Shown here: piece after piece, positions 24,627 through 34,000 of the stretch | Layout: every line of letters starts with the position of its first letter | Position numbering within the stretch: the first letter of the stretch is position 1 | Assembly (NCBI RefSeq): GCF_029504655.1 | Contig: NZ_JAQFIL010000001.1 | Span: 6,971,001 to 7,035,000, forward strand | Source of the DNA: Catalinimonas alkaloidigena | Lineage (GTDB): Bacteria > Bacteroidota > Bacteroidia > Cytophagales > Cyclobacteriaceae | Length of the DNA: 64,000 bases | Reading direction: 5' to 3' | The notes under the pieces: generated by a model | Seen by the model: only the letters and a program-made list of their open reading frames with translations | Databases searched by the model: none | Told to the model about the DNA's origin: nothing | Position numbers and translations under genes: made by a program

Positions 24627-26094
24627 ACGTCCCACAGCAGGTATTATTGGAGCAGGCATTGCTGGTATTGCTGCTTCCATTCGCCTGGCTAATAAGGGGT
24701 ATGATGTTCATGTATTTGAGGCTAATGCTTACCCCGGCGGTAAGCTTACAGAAATTCGTCAGGGTGGCTACCGCTTTGATGCAGGACCTTCACTGTTTAC
24801 ACTTCCGGAATTTGTAGATGAGCTTTTTACGCTATCGGGCAGGAATGCAGCAGATCATTTTCAATACATTCAACTGCCGGTGTCTTGCCATTATTTTTAT
24901 GAAGATGGTACTAAGCTGAAGGCTTATGCAGACCGAAAAAAATTTGCCGAAGAGATTTACCAGAAAACAGGTGAGGCAAAAGGAAAAATTGATAAGGCAC
25001 TAAAAAACAGCCAGAGACTTTACGATCTTCTTTCTGATCTATTCATGAAAAAGTCTTTGCATCGCTGGCAAACATTTACCAATCCTCAGGCACTTAAGGC
25101 CTATACCCAGCTTCACCGCCTGGATTTTTTCCGTAGTATGAACGAGGCTAATGAAAGTTTTTTTAGTGATTTCCGTTTAGTGCAATTATTTAATCGCTAT
25201 GCTACCTATAATGGCTCCGACCCCTACCAGACCCCCGCTACGCTTAATATCATTCCCCATCTGGAATTTAACATTGGAGCCTATTTTCCAGTAGAAGGCA
25301 TGCACTCCATCACGATAAGTTTGTTTGAACTGGCTAAATCTTTGGGAGTAAACTTTCACTTCAACGCCAAAGCAGAAAAGATTCATCTGGATGGGAATAA
25401 AGCAAATGGGCTGACCGTAAATAGCGAAAAGATGCCTTTTGATTTGCTGGTCAGCAATATGGATATTGTAAATACTTACAGGAAGTTATTACATGATCAG
25501 CCCCAACCTAAGCGTTTGCTTAATCAGCCAAAGTCTAGTTCAGCGCTTATTTTTTATTGGGGAATAGCCCGGCATTTTGAAGAGCTGGATCTGCACAACA
25601 TTTTTTTCAGCCAGAATTATCAGCAGGAGTTTGAGTATATTTTCAAAAAGGGAGGCGTATCTGAAGACCCTACTGTATATATCAATATTACTTCCAAATA
25701 CAGGAAAGACGATGCGCCGGAAGGCTGTGAAAACTGGTTTACTATGATCAATGTACCTAATAACTCTGGACAGGACTGGGATCAAATCATTCAGCAGTCG
25801 CGTGAAAATATCGTAAAAAAGTTGAGCAGAATGCTGAATAGGGATGTCGCGGCGCTCATCCAATGTGAAAGTATTCTGGACCCCCGGCTGATAGAAGCAA
25901 GGACATCATCTTCTATGGGAGCATTGTATGGCAACAGCTCTAATAATAAATATGCCGCATTTTTGCGGCACGCCAATTTTAGCCGGAAGTATAAAAATCT
26001 GTTTTTCTGCGGAGGCAGTGTACATCCCGGAGGAGGAATACCCCTCAGCTTACTGTCAGCCAAGATAGCAACGGAACAAATTCCTGATATCTAG
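24619..26094 (+). CDS. crtD: Carotenoid desaturase, CrtD/CrtI family
   Basis: A 491-residue FAD-dependent oxidoreductase. The dinucleotide-binding motif GIIGAGIAGIAASIRLANKG is at residues 8-27, followed by EANAYPGGKLTEI and FDAGPSLFTLPE. The C-terminal GGSVHPGGGIPLSLLSAKIA is the carotenoid-desaturase FAD signature. Among Bacteroidota proteins it resembles 1-hydroxycarotenoid 3,4-desaturase (CrtD), which acts late in flexixanthin or saproxanthin synthesis at the membrane. Other crt genes are not in the window, so the substrate could instead be phytoene. Its TAG stop shares CTAG with the convergent MltF-like gene. Confidence 0.8.
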   Translation: MAKRPTAGIIGAGIAGIAASIRLANKGYDVHVFEANAYPGGKLTEIRQGGYRFDAGPSLFTLPEFVDELFTLSGRNAADHFQYIQLPVSCHYFYEDGTKLKAYADRKKFAEEIYQKTGEAKGKIDKALKNSQRLYDLLSDLFMKKSLHRWQTFTNPQALKAYTQLHRLDFFRSMNEANESFFSDFRLVQLFNRYATYNGSDPYQTPATLNIIPHLEFNIGAYFPVEGMHSITISLFELAKSLGVNFHFNAKAEKIHLDGNKANGLTVNSEKMPFDLLVSNMDIVNTYRKLLHDQPQPKRLLNQPKSSSALIFYWGIARHFEELDLHNIFFSQNYQQEFEYIFKKGGVSEDPTVYINITSKYRKDDAPEGCENWFTMINVPNNSGQDWDQIIQQSRENIVKKLSRMLNRDVAALIQCESILDPRLIEARTSSSMGALYGNSSNNKYAAFLRHANFSRKYKNLFFCGGSVHPGGGIPLSLLSAKIATEQIPDI

Positions 26095-27596
26095 ATAGAA
26101 GCTTCGGCGGAGGCCATGATCACTTCAGGATTAACCAGCTGCTTGTAGCGCTCATAACGGCTCATGATATCCTCTACATAGTTTACCGGCTCGCTGCCGC
26201 GGCAGTAGCCGGATTCTACCACCGGATCATTATAAAACTCAGGCTCAGACTTTCTTTCTAAGAAATAAGCAACATCGTCCCAGTTGGAGGGATTTTTGCC
26301 AAACTTCTGCGCCAACCTCCTTGCATCAAGCACATGCCCTTGACCGGCATTATAAGAAGCCAGCACGAATTTAATTCTCTCATCGCTGTCAGGAATATAT
26401 TTGGTCCAAATATCATCCAGCCAGCTCAGATAGGCGGTACCAGCCTGAAGGCTCTGTAAAGGGTCATGCATATCTGATATGCCATAAAGCTCACCGGTTT
26501 CAGGAAGTAACTGCATCAGCCCGATAGCACCAGCCCAGGATTCAGCAGTGATATCAAACTTAGATTCCTGAAAGGCCTGCGCAGCCAGCAAACGCCAGTC
26601 CCACCCCAGACTATCGGCAGCTTGTTTGAAAATATCATCAAAGGGTGAAATCTTATCGCTGCTCAGTGAAGAATATGAACTTTTTACCCTACGTAGAGAT
26701 GCTTTGGGACTTTTATAATACTTATTGTAAATCACATAGTAGTCTGTTTGCTTCTTCATCTGCATGATCCAGTTGTTTACTGTATTAAGCAGTTGGGTAG
26801 CGTTACTGCGGGTAGCCCAGGCGATTTTTTGAGGAAAGCTAATGGGTGTGCTTACATCTATATTGGAATAATAAGTAGCATTTACCATAGCAACATCTTC
26901 ATCGGCTACAGTATAGTCAATCTCTCCTTCTGCTACTTTCTGGATCAGACCCTCGGTGTCCTGACCTACTTCTGCCTGAACAATCTCTATCTTACCACCG
27001 ATCTCTTCAGAAAGGTTTTCCAGGCGGGTAACAAATGCGGAGTTTCTCTGAACGTGTATGGTTTTTCCATCAATATCCAGAGGGTTTCTGATCAGAATAT
27101 CGTCAATCTCATGGCGCTTCATCGCGAGCCAGTTTTCTGGCTTACGCTGTACCAGTACCTGCTTCACTTCATTATGATGCTCAGTAAAAGCAACCTGCTC
27201 CTGGCGACCGCTTGTTACAGCCATGTTAAATGCAATGATATCTCCCTCGCCTTCATTAAGCATCTGCACAGCCTCATCAATATCGCTGGTAAGCTTAATT
27301 TGAAGCCGAAGCCCAAGCTCAGAGGCTAATCGGGTAAGTAATTCGTACTCATAACCCATGGGCTGCCCACGATAAATAAAATAGCCAGTAGAGCTATTAT
27401 TCAAAATAGCAACCAGACTACCTCGCTCACGGATCTGATCCAGGTCAAATTCAACTGGCTCAAGTGCCTTGGCCTGATGCTCGTAATGGTCCTGGCCGCT
27501 CTTCTCCTCACTGCATGAAAAAACGAACAGGAAAAGAAAAGTTAGGAGCAATCGGGTGTGAGATACGTATGATATATAATTTTTTGCTTTTATCAC
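26091..27596 (-). CDS. mltF: MltF-type membrane-bound lytic transglycosylase
   Basis: The GTG at 27596 is the likely start, as it precedes a lipoprotein signal ending FLFLFVFSC with no ATG before it. Residues about 55-300 form an ABC-type solute-binding domain (RGSLVAILNNSSTGYFIYRG, GEGDIIAFNMAVTSGRQ). Residues about 325-470 form an SLT domain with the catalytic Glu in QAFQESKFDITAESW and the GLMQLLPET and VLASYNAGQGHV motifs. The enzyme cleaves peptidoglycan glycan strands to 1,6-anhydromuramyl ends and is probably anchored to the outer membrane. The binding domain may sense muropeptides. It overlaps the desaturase gene by four bases, tail to tail. Confidence 0.9.
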   Translation of the reverse strand: MIKAKNYISYVSHTRLLLTFLFLFVFSCSEEKSGQDHYEHQAKALEPVEFDLDQIRERGSLVAILNNSSTGYFIYRGQPMGYEYELLTRLASELGLRLQIKLTSDIDEAVQMLNEGEGDIIAFNMAVTSGRQEQVAFTEHHNEVKQVLVQRKPENWLAMKRHEIDDILIRNPLDIDGKTIHVQRNSAFVTRLENLSEEIGGKIEIVQAEVGQDTEGLIQKVAEGEIDYTVADEDVAMVNATYYSNIDVSTPISFPQKIAWATRSNATQLLNTVNNWIMQMKKQTDYYVIYNKYYKSPKASLRRVKSSYSSLSSDKISPFDDIFKQAADSLGWDWRLLAAQAFQESKFDITAESWAGAIGLMQLLPETGELYGISDMHDPLQSLQAGTAYLSWLDDIWTKYIPDSDERIKFVLASYNAGQGHVLDARRLAQKFGKNPSNWDDVAYFLERKSEPEFYNDPVVESGYCRGSEPVNYVEDIMSRYERYKQLVNPEVIMASAEASI

Positions 27597-27903
27597 TATA
27601 CTCTATTTTAAGATTTAGTATACCTCTACAAGTGTTCCCTTACGAGGTAATAATCTTCAGAATATTTAAAGCATCAGCTCCAAAAAACTATCTCTTCAGT
27701 ATTTGAAGAGATGATCTATGCAACTAAGCTTAGCAAAATTTTACAAAATACTAATTGTAAAGTCCTGTTGATAAACGACAAGCCTTCGTTTTTTGTTACA
27801 AACAGCAATAAACATACCGTGTGTAACATTTTAATTTATTTAGCTAAAATTATACTTTTTTAATAAATAATAAAAGAAATATGTCTTTAAATATCACTTA
27901 AAA
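27597..27903. other. Divergent intergenic region with stem-loop
   Basis: A 307-base AT-rich spacer between the MltF-like gene and the next plus-strand gene. It contains a perfect inverted repeat, ATCTCTTCA (27690-27698) with TGAAGAGAT (27704-27712), separated by 5 bases. The hairpin has no T-run and could be an operator or an RNA structure. No small gene is convincing. Confidence 0.5.
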
Positions 27904-28539
27904 ATGAAGAGCCAAACAGAAAAGCTCATTATTAAAGAATTAGAGCCCTTTTTTAGGAATAGAGAATATCAATGGTTAGCACATTATCATCAGTTTCGCA
28001 AACAGAGAAAAATTGGTTTTGATAATGTATTAATCAATGTGAATGGCTCCAAGCCAGGCCTGCTTGACATCAAACTGGGTATAAGGTTAGATCTGGTTGA
28101 ACAATTAGCATATCAGTTTACTATGGGTTTATCTGATTACCAGGAGCATAGTAACACTTTGGTGGTAAAGATGGGTGAGTTGATCGCTCAACCACATCTG
28201 CGTTTTGAAATAAAACATGAAGATGATATCAAGGAGGCTGCTTTACGGATTATTGGATTCATGCAAACAAAAGGCTTCGCTTTTTTAGAGAAGTATAATG
28301 ATGTAAATCACCTGGATCAGCTATTCAATGAGTATCCCGATCAAAAGCTGAAGTATGCATATAATGCGTTCAATCGCTGCCTAAAAGGAATAGTATTGGC
28401 CCGATTGGCAGAAAGAAGGAATTTTCAGCAACTGATTCTTACCTACAGACACTACCTTCTTAAAAGAGATACTGCCTCTCAGCTTATAGAAAAATATGAT
28501 AAGCTAAGCCGGTTTTTGAAGAACTTCTCTCTCAATTAA
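27904..28539 (+). CDS. Conserved-looking protein of unknown function
   Basis: The 211-residue cytoplasmic protein has no signal or membrane segment. The N-terminal half contains [20 protein letters not shown] and [20 protein letters not shown], a pattern of helix plus short strands. The C-terminal half is helical and rich in Lys, Leu and Tyr ([20 protein letters not shown]). I do not recognise the family. It may be a distant relative of DUF4304-type proteins, but the support is weak. It is transcribed alone, and its TAA stop overlaps the stop of trmD within the tetranucleotide TTAA. Confidence 0.65.
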   Translation: MKSQTEKLIIKELEPFFRNREYQWLAHYHQFRKQRKIGFDNVLINVNGSKPGLLDIKLGIRLDLVEQLAYQFTMGLSDYQEHSNTLVVKMGELIAQPHLRFEIKHEDDIKEAALRIIGFMQTKGFAFLEKYNDVNHLDQLFNEYPDQKLKYAYNAFNRCLKGIVLARLAERRNFQQLILTYRHYLLKRDTASQLIEKYDKLSRFLKNFSLN

Positions 28540-29213
28540 TCATCCAGTAGTCCTGGCCGTCGCTCTTTTGTTCTTTTTACCGACTGCTCGTGCCGCCAGT
28601 CATGAATCAATTGATCATTACCGGAGAGTAGTACATCAGGTACTTTCATCCCTTTGTAGTCAGCAGGACGAGTAAAAACAGGAGGGGCAATCAATTTATC
28701 CTGGAAAGAGTCAGAAAGCGCCGAAGTCTCATCTGAAAGCACCCCGGGAAGCAGCCGTATAATAGAGTCAGCCAGCACTGCAGCAGCAAGTTCACCGCCA
28801 GAGAGCACATAATCTCCGATGCTGATTTCGCGGGTTACATAATGCTCTCGCACTCTCTCATCCACCCCTTTATAATGGCCACAAAGTAAAATCAGGTTTT
28901 TTTTGAGAGAAAGCTGATTGGCGAGCGGCTGCTCCAAACGTTCTCCGTCAGGGCTCATATAAATGATCTCATCATAATTTCGCTTAGCCTGTAATTGTTC
29001 AATGCAGCTAACAATGGGTTCTATCATCAGCACCATACCTGCCCCACCTCCATATGCATAGTCGTCTACCTGCTTATGTTTATTAACGGCATAATCACGC
29101 AGATCATGCACGATAACTTCTACCAGTCCTTTGTCCTGGGCACGTTTCAGGATAGAATGAGAGAAGGGACTTTCTAGCAGGGAAGGCAAACAGGTAATAA
29201 TATCTATTCTCAT
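28536..29213 (-). CDS. trmD: tRNA (guanine-N1)-methyltransferase
   Basis: The 225-residue SPOUT enzyme starts [20 protein letters not shown] and has [13 protein letters not shown] near residue 50, [13 protein letters not shown] near residue 110, and [15 protein letters not shown] near residue 130, the last forming the AdoMet-binding trefoil knot. It methylates G37 of tRNAs to prevent frameshifting. In many bacteria trmD lies between rimM and rplS; here it stands alone between an unknown gene and tpiA. A TAAATTTG box at 29233-29240 (minus) fits its promoter. Confidence 0.95.
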   Translation of the reverse strand: MRIDIITCLPSLLESPFSHSILKRAQDKGLVEVIVHDLRDYAVNKHKQVDDYAYGGGAGMVLMIEPIVSCIEQLQAKRNYDEIIYMSPDGERLEQPLANQLSLKKNLILLCGHYKGVDERVREHYVTREISIGDYVLSGGELAAAVLADSIIRLLPGVLSDETSALSDSFQDKLIAPPVFTRPADYKGMKVPDVLLSGNDQLIHDWRHEQSVKRTKERRPGLLDD

Positions 29214-29346
29214 AAATTTACAGTTAAGGACACAAATTTAAGAAGCTTATTAAAAATGAATGTAGTATTCTAAACATCTGTGATACTATTCTTTTAACTT
29301 TACAGCACAAAAAATAATATTGATTTTTTGATCTAAACCAATTGTC

Positions 29347-30105
29347 ATGAGAAAACAAATAGTAGCCGGTAACTGGAAAATGAACAAAACCCTGGAAGAA
29401 GGTCAGGCCCTTGCCTCAGAAGTGAAGCATATGGCTGAAGATGAACTTCCCGGAGATGTACAGCTCATTATGTGTCCTCCTTTTATACACCTGAATGCAT
29501 TGCATGCCATGCTCAAAGGCTCAAACATAGGATTAGGAGCGCAAAACTGTAGTGAGCATGAGTCCGGTGCATATACTGGCGAAACCTCAGTAAGCATGCT
29601 GAAGTCAGTAGGAGTACAGTATGTGATACTGGGCCACAGTGAAAGAAGAGAGTATTTTGAAGAGAGCAATGAGCTATTGGCAAAAAAACTAGATATGGCT
29701 CTTAAAGCAGATTTGACCCCTATATTCTGCTGTGGAGAACCTTTGGAAATACGGGAGAGAGAAGCTCAAAACGCTTATGTACAAAAGCAAATCAACGAAA
29801 GCCTCTTTCACCTTTCAAAAGAGGAAATAAGTAAAATAGTCATCGCTTATGAGCCCATCTGGGCGATTGGCACCGGAAAAACAGCTAGTGCGGAGCAGGC
29901 TCAGGAGATGCATGCTGTCATACGTAAGCAACTGGCAGAAAAGTACGGAGATAATGTTGCCGCTGAAATATCTATTCTTTACGGGGGAAGTGTAAAACCT
30001 GCAAACGCGCAGGAAATATTTGCCGGAGAAGATGTAGATGGAGGGCTAATCGGTGGAGCTTCCCTTAAATCAAGAGATTTTATAGATATTGCTAAGTCAT
30101 TTTAG
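29347..30105 (+). CDS. tpiA: Triose-phosphate isomerase
   Basis: The 252-residue glycolytic enzyme is complete: NWKMNK at residues 9-14 holds the substrate Lys, ILGHSERR near residue 95 the electrophilic His, and AYEPIWAIGTG near residue 168 the catalytic Glu followed by the phosphate-gripping loop 6. LYGGSVKPAN near residue 210 closes the phosphate site. It interconverts dihydroxyacetone phosphate and glyceraldehyde-3-phosphate. It is followed after 3 bases by prmA, so the two form an operon. A TAACTTTA element is found at 29295-29302, without a clear -33 partner. Confidence 0.97.
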   Translation: MRKQIVAGNWKMNKTLEEGQALASEVKHMAEDELPGDVQLIMCPPFIHLNALHAMLKGSNIGLGAQNCSEHESGAYTGETSVSMLKSVGVQYVILGHSERREYFEESNELLAKKLDMALKADLTPIFCCGEPLEIREREAQNAYVQKQINESLFHLSKEEISKIVIAYEPIWAIGTGKTASAEQAQEMHAVIRKQLAEKYGDNVAAEISILYGGSVKPANAQEIFAGEDVDGGLIGGASLKSRDFIDIAKSF

Positions 30106-30108
30106 TGA

Positions 30109-30945
30109 ATGGAAAAGAAAGCTTATCTGTCTTTGCAGTTTCAGTGTAATGAGACGCTCACAGAGATATTAATCGCAGAGTTGTCCGACCAAGGCTATGA
30201 CTCATTCTGGGAGCAGGATGAAGGCTTTGAAGCCTATATCCTGGAAAAAGAGTATGACGAACATAAACTGCAAGGAATTTTAGACAGGTATCAGGCATTA
30301 GGAACTACCACTTTTAATGTCAGTACAGTAGAAGAAAAAAACTGGAATGTAGAGTGGGAAAGTAATTTTGAGCAGATAGTAGTGGAAGACAAGTGTCTGG
30401 TGAGGGCGGACTTTCATAAGCCCGAGCAAAATTTTCCCTATGAAATAGTGATTAACCCTAAAATGTCATTCGGTACCGGGCATCATGCGACGACTTACCT
30501 GATGCTGAGCTGGCAGTTGGAAATAGATCACAAGCAGAAAAAAGTGATGGATGCCGGTTGTGGAACCGGTATCCTTGCTATTATGGCACATCTGAAAGGT
30601 GCAGATGAAATTGTGGCTTTTGATAACAATGAGTGGGCAGTAGATAATACGCGTGAAAACTTTGAGATCAACCACTGTCCCGAAATCAAGATGTTCTTAG
30701 GAACGGTAGAAGAGATTGATAAAAAAGAAAAGTTTGATATTATTCTGGCCAATATCAACCGTAATGTGTTGCTGGATGAGATGGACCTATATGCAACCCG
30801 CCTAAAAGATAATGGCATATTACTGCTAAGTGGTTTTTACCACTATGATGCTTCTCAGATTGAAGAAAAAGCAAGCGCAAGTGGTTTAAAAGTAAAAGGT
30901 CTAAAAGAAAGAAATGACTGGGTAGCCCTGAAACTTAGTTTTTAA
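30109..30945 (+). CDS. prmA: Ribosomal protein L11 methyltransferase
   Basis: The 278-residue AdoMet-dependent enzyme has the PrmA domain order: an N-terminal substrate-recognition domain (to about residue 75), the linker NWNVEWESNFEQIVV, then FGTGHHATTYLM and the AdoMet motif VMDAGCGTGILAIMA near residue 145, and ILANINRNVLLDEM for the catalytic N-I-N triad near residue 205. It trimethylates L11 at the ribosomal stalk base. It forms a two-gene unit with tpiA. No terminator is evident downstream. Confidence 0.95.
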   Translation: MEKKAYLSLQFQCNETLTEILIAELSDQGYDSFWEQDEGFEAYILEKEYDEHKLQGILDRYQALGTTTFNVSTVEEKNWNVEWESNFEQIVVEDKCLVRADFHKPEQNFPYEIVINPKMSFGTGHHATTYLMLSWQLEIDHKQKKVMDAGCGTGILAIMAHLKGADEIVAFDNNEWAVDNTRENFEINHCPEIKMFLGTVEEIDKKEKFDIILANINRNVLLDEMDLYATRLKDNGILLLSGFYHYDASQIEEKASASGLKVKGLKERNDWVALKLSF

Positions 30946-31094
30946 GCAATACTCGTCCCTTCAGAAACTTGCCCCTACCCTTCTAAATGCCCCTAAACCT
31001 TACAATTCTTTGGGTAAAGCATAATTTTACTGGATATATTTTTGCTCTTAGCTAATTTTTTTGAGCTAAAAACGTTAAGCACTTATAATAGGTG

Positions 31095-34000
31095 ATGAAT
31101 AAAGGCAAGCGTATGAAGGTATTTTCTATCGTCAGCACACTACTGCTTATTGCACAGATCGTCTGTGCCCAACGCTATCAGCTTACTGATAGCGTAGAGG
31201 TGTATGGAGACGATGTAAAAAAACTACTTACTAAAACCAACGATAGTACAGCGATCAAGATAGGGGATCAGTTTGCCGGGCTATGGCAGGAGCTTTCTGC
31301 TAGTCAGCGTGATACGATCATGGCTACTTCAGCTCAGATGCTGGCGAAAAACTTTCAACTCACACCCTTTTATGTCAATTACTATGCAGCCATTAATGTA
31401 GCAGTAGATTCTGCTCAACTTTCCCAGCAAAATCTGAATGAACTACTCTCCATGCTTTTGCAAACTACCAAGCACTACAATCGTCAAGAGTTTGGGTACA
31501 CTGTTGCTACACTGAGGGATTTTTTTCAGCGAGAGGCTATATACTATGCCAACTACAATCAGCTATATGCCCGAAACGGTAAGTATTCATTTAGCTTTGT
31601 TGCCCCTCCCCGGGATACTTATGTGCCTGAAGCAGATTTCACTTCTGAAGTAGAAAACGAGGGCGCATCCGGTGGGAGTGAAGATGATGGATGGGGCGAG
31701 GGCATCTGGGGTGATCCCGAGAGTAGTGATGAGTGGGAAAGTGCGGAAGAAGATTCTGAATGGAACGATGGCTGGGGCTGGGATGAAGAAACTAATGATG
31801 AGGAAGCTTCCACTGCTGCCACTGAGCAAGAATCGCTTCAGATTACAGATTATATCGTTGAAGAAACAATTCAGCCTGAACTGCAAGGGCCAATTATGCA
31901 TCTGGATAATATGGACCTTACATTTACTACTACTTTTGACTCTGCTAACCTCTCTCAGACGAATGGAGAGCTGATGCTTCATAAACATATTTTGGTAGGT
32001 GAAGGTGGAAGGTTTGACTGGGTGACAGCAGGCTTAAGCTCAGATTCAGTTTATTATACTTTTGAGAAGTATAACTTTAATACACGAGTGCCCCGCCTCA
32101 ATGCAGAAAATGGCCATATGACCCACAAGGGTAAAGTGAAAGAACCCGTAAAAGGAGCTTTTCAATTTGCCAGCCAGAAACATTCCAGTTATGAAACTGC
32201 CAGATACCCACGCTTTATGTCATACAAGAGCGACATAGAGATTGATATCTATAACGAAAAGTCCGTCAATAATAATGTAGTATCCTATAGAGGGGGCTTC
32301 TCTATGCTGGGAAGTAAGGTTACCAGTGCTTCTTTGATGGAAGGGGAAGCTATAGTTGAGATACATGAAGGAGGGAAGAAAAAAATTCGGGCGATCTCAA
32401 GACGGTTTAATGTCAGTGATTCGCTACTCACCAGCCCTAAGTCAACAATTACCATTTATCAGCGATCGGATTCTATTTATCATCCGGCAGTGGAGTTTAA
32501 GTATGCGATGGACTCATCCCTGCTTACAATTCTTTCTAATAGTGGCCGCTATAAGCATACCCCTTTTATGGCTACCTTTTTAAAGATGGATATACAGGCA
32601 GATATCATGCGTTGGGATTTGCGTACGGATAGCCTGAATATTTCTACACTAACGGCCCGAGACAAAGTACCGGTGGTATTTGAGTCGTATGAGTATTTCA
32701 ATGAGGAAGCTTTTGATGCGTTAGGACAGATGTATGGTTTTCACCCTTTAATCATGGCAGTTGGTTATGGTAGAAAAAATAATACGCTGAGCTTTTACGT
32801 TTACGACTTGGCCAGAGATACGCGACAGAACGAAAAGACGATTAGGGCAGCCATGCTTGACCTGATGACCAGAGGCTATATTGACTATGAGCCGGCCTCA
32901 GGATTGGTAACTCTCAAAAAGAAAGGTATTCATTATACATTGGCCAAAGCCAGGAGAGTTGATTATGACAATCTGATGATGCCTTCTTTTGAAGAGGATG
33001 GCCCCAATGCTACTATCATACTTGATGGTAAGGAGCTGGTCATGAGGGGAATTAAAAAATTCAACATTAGTGAAGATCTGGATGTAGCAATTGAACCCAG
33101 AAATAATGAAGTAACAATGCTGGGAGAGCGTGACTTCCGCTTTAACGGAAAGCTACAATCCGGAAACGTTGAGTTTGTAGGAGAAGGCTTCACTTTTAGC
33201 TATGATAGTTTTAAGGTGAATCTTCCTAAAATTGATTCTATTAGCTTTTTTATACCCAACGAAAAGGGCGAACGTACCAAAATAAATAACTCCCTGCAGA
33301 ATGCGGCTAAATCCGATCAGGAGCAAAGTTTTGCGGATCAAATGGGAGAAGGCTTCAAACAGACCTCAGGCACACTTTATATCAATGATCCTAAAAATAA
33401 ATCGGCAAGAAAGTCACTGCCGGATTATCCTAAATTTAATGCTGAAAACGGAGCCATTGTATATTTTGATAAAGAAACCATTTTGAATGGAGCCTATGAC
33501 CGCTCTATATATTTTGTTATCCCTCCTTTTGCCATTGATAGTTTGAGTAATGCTGACCCTTCTTCCATTGGTTTTGAAGGAACACTGTATAGCGATATTT
33601 TACCACCTATAGAGGAAACATTAGTGGTGATGCCGGATAATTCTATGGGCTTTGAACATAAGGTGGCTACTCAGGGCTATAACCTGTACAATGGATCGGC
33701 TACTTACAAGAATGAGTTACGGTTAGATGGGCAGGGGTTAAGAGGAAGGGGCACGATTGACTTTCTTACTACTACCCTGGAGTCAGAAGAGTTTATTTTT
33801 TATATAGATTCTGTTACTACGGTAGGTACTGCAGCTGATATAAAAGAAGGGGCTTTGGGTACAACTACTTTTCCGCAGGCATATGTAGAAGACTACAACA
33901 TGCTCTGGCTGCCCGGGGTAGATAGTATGTATATCTCAAACAATGCTGAACCTTTTGATATTTATCACCAAACAGCTTCGCTGGATGGGTCAGTAATACT

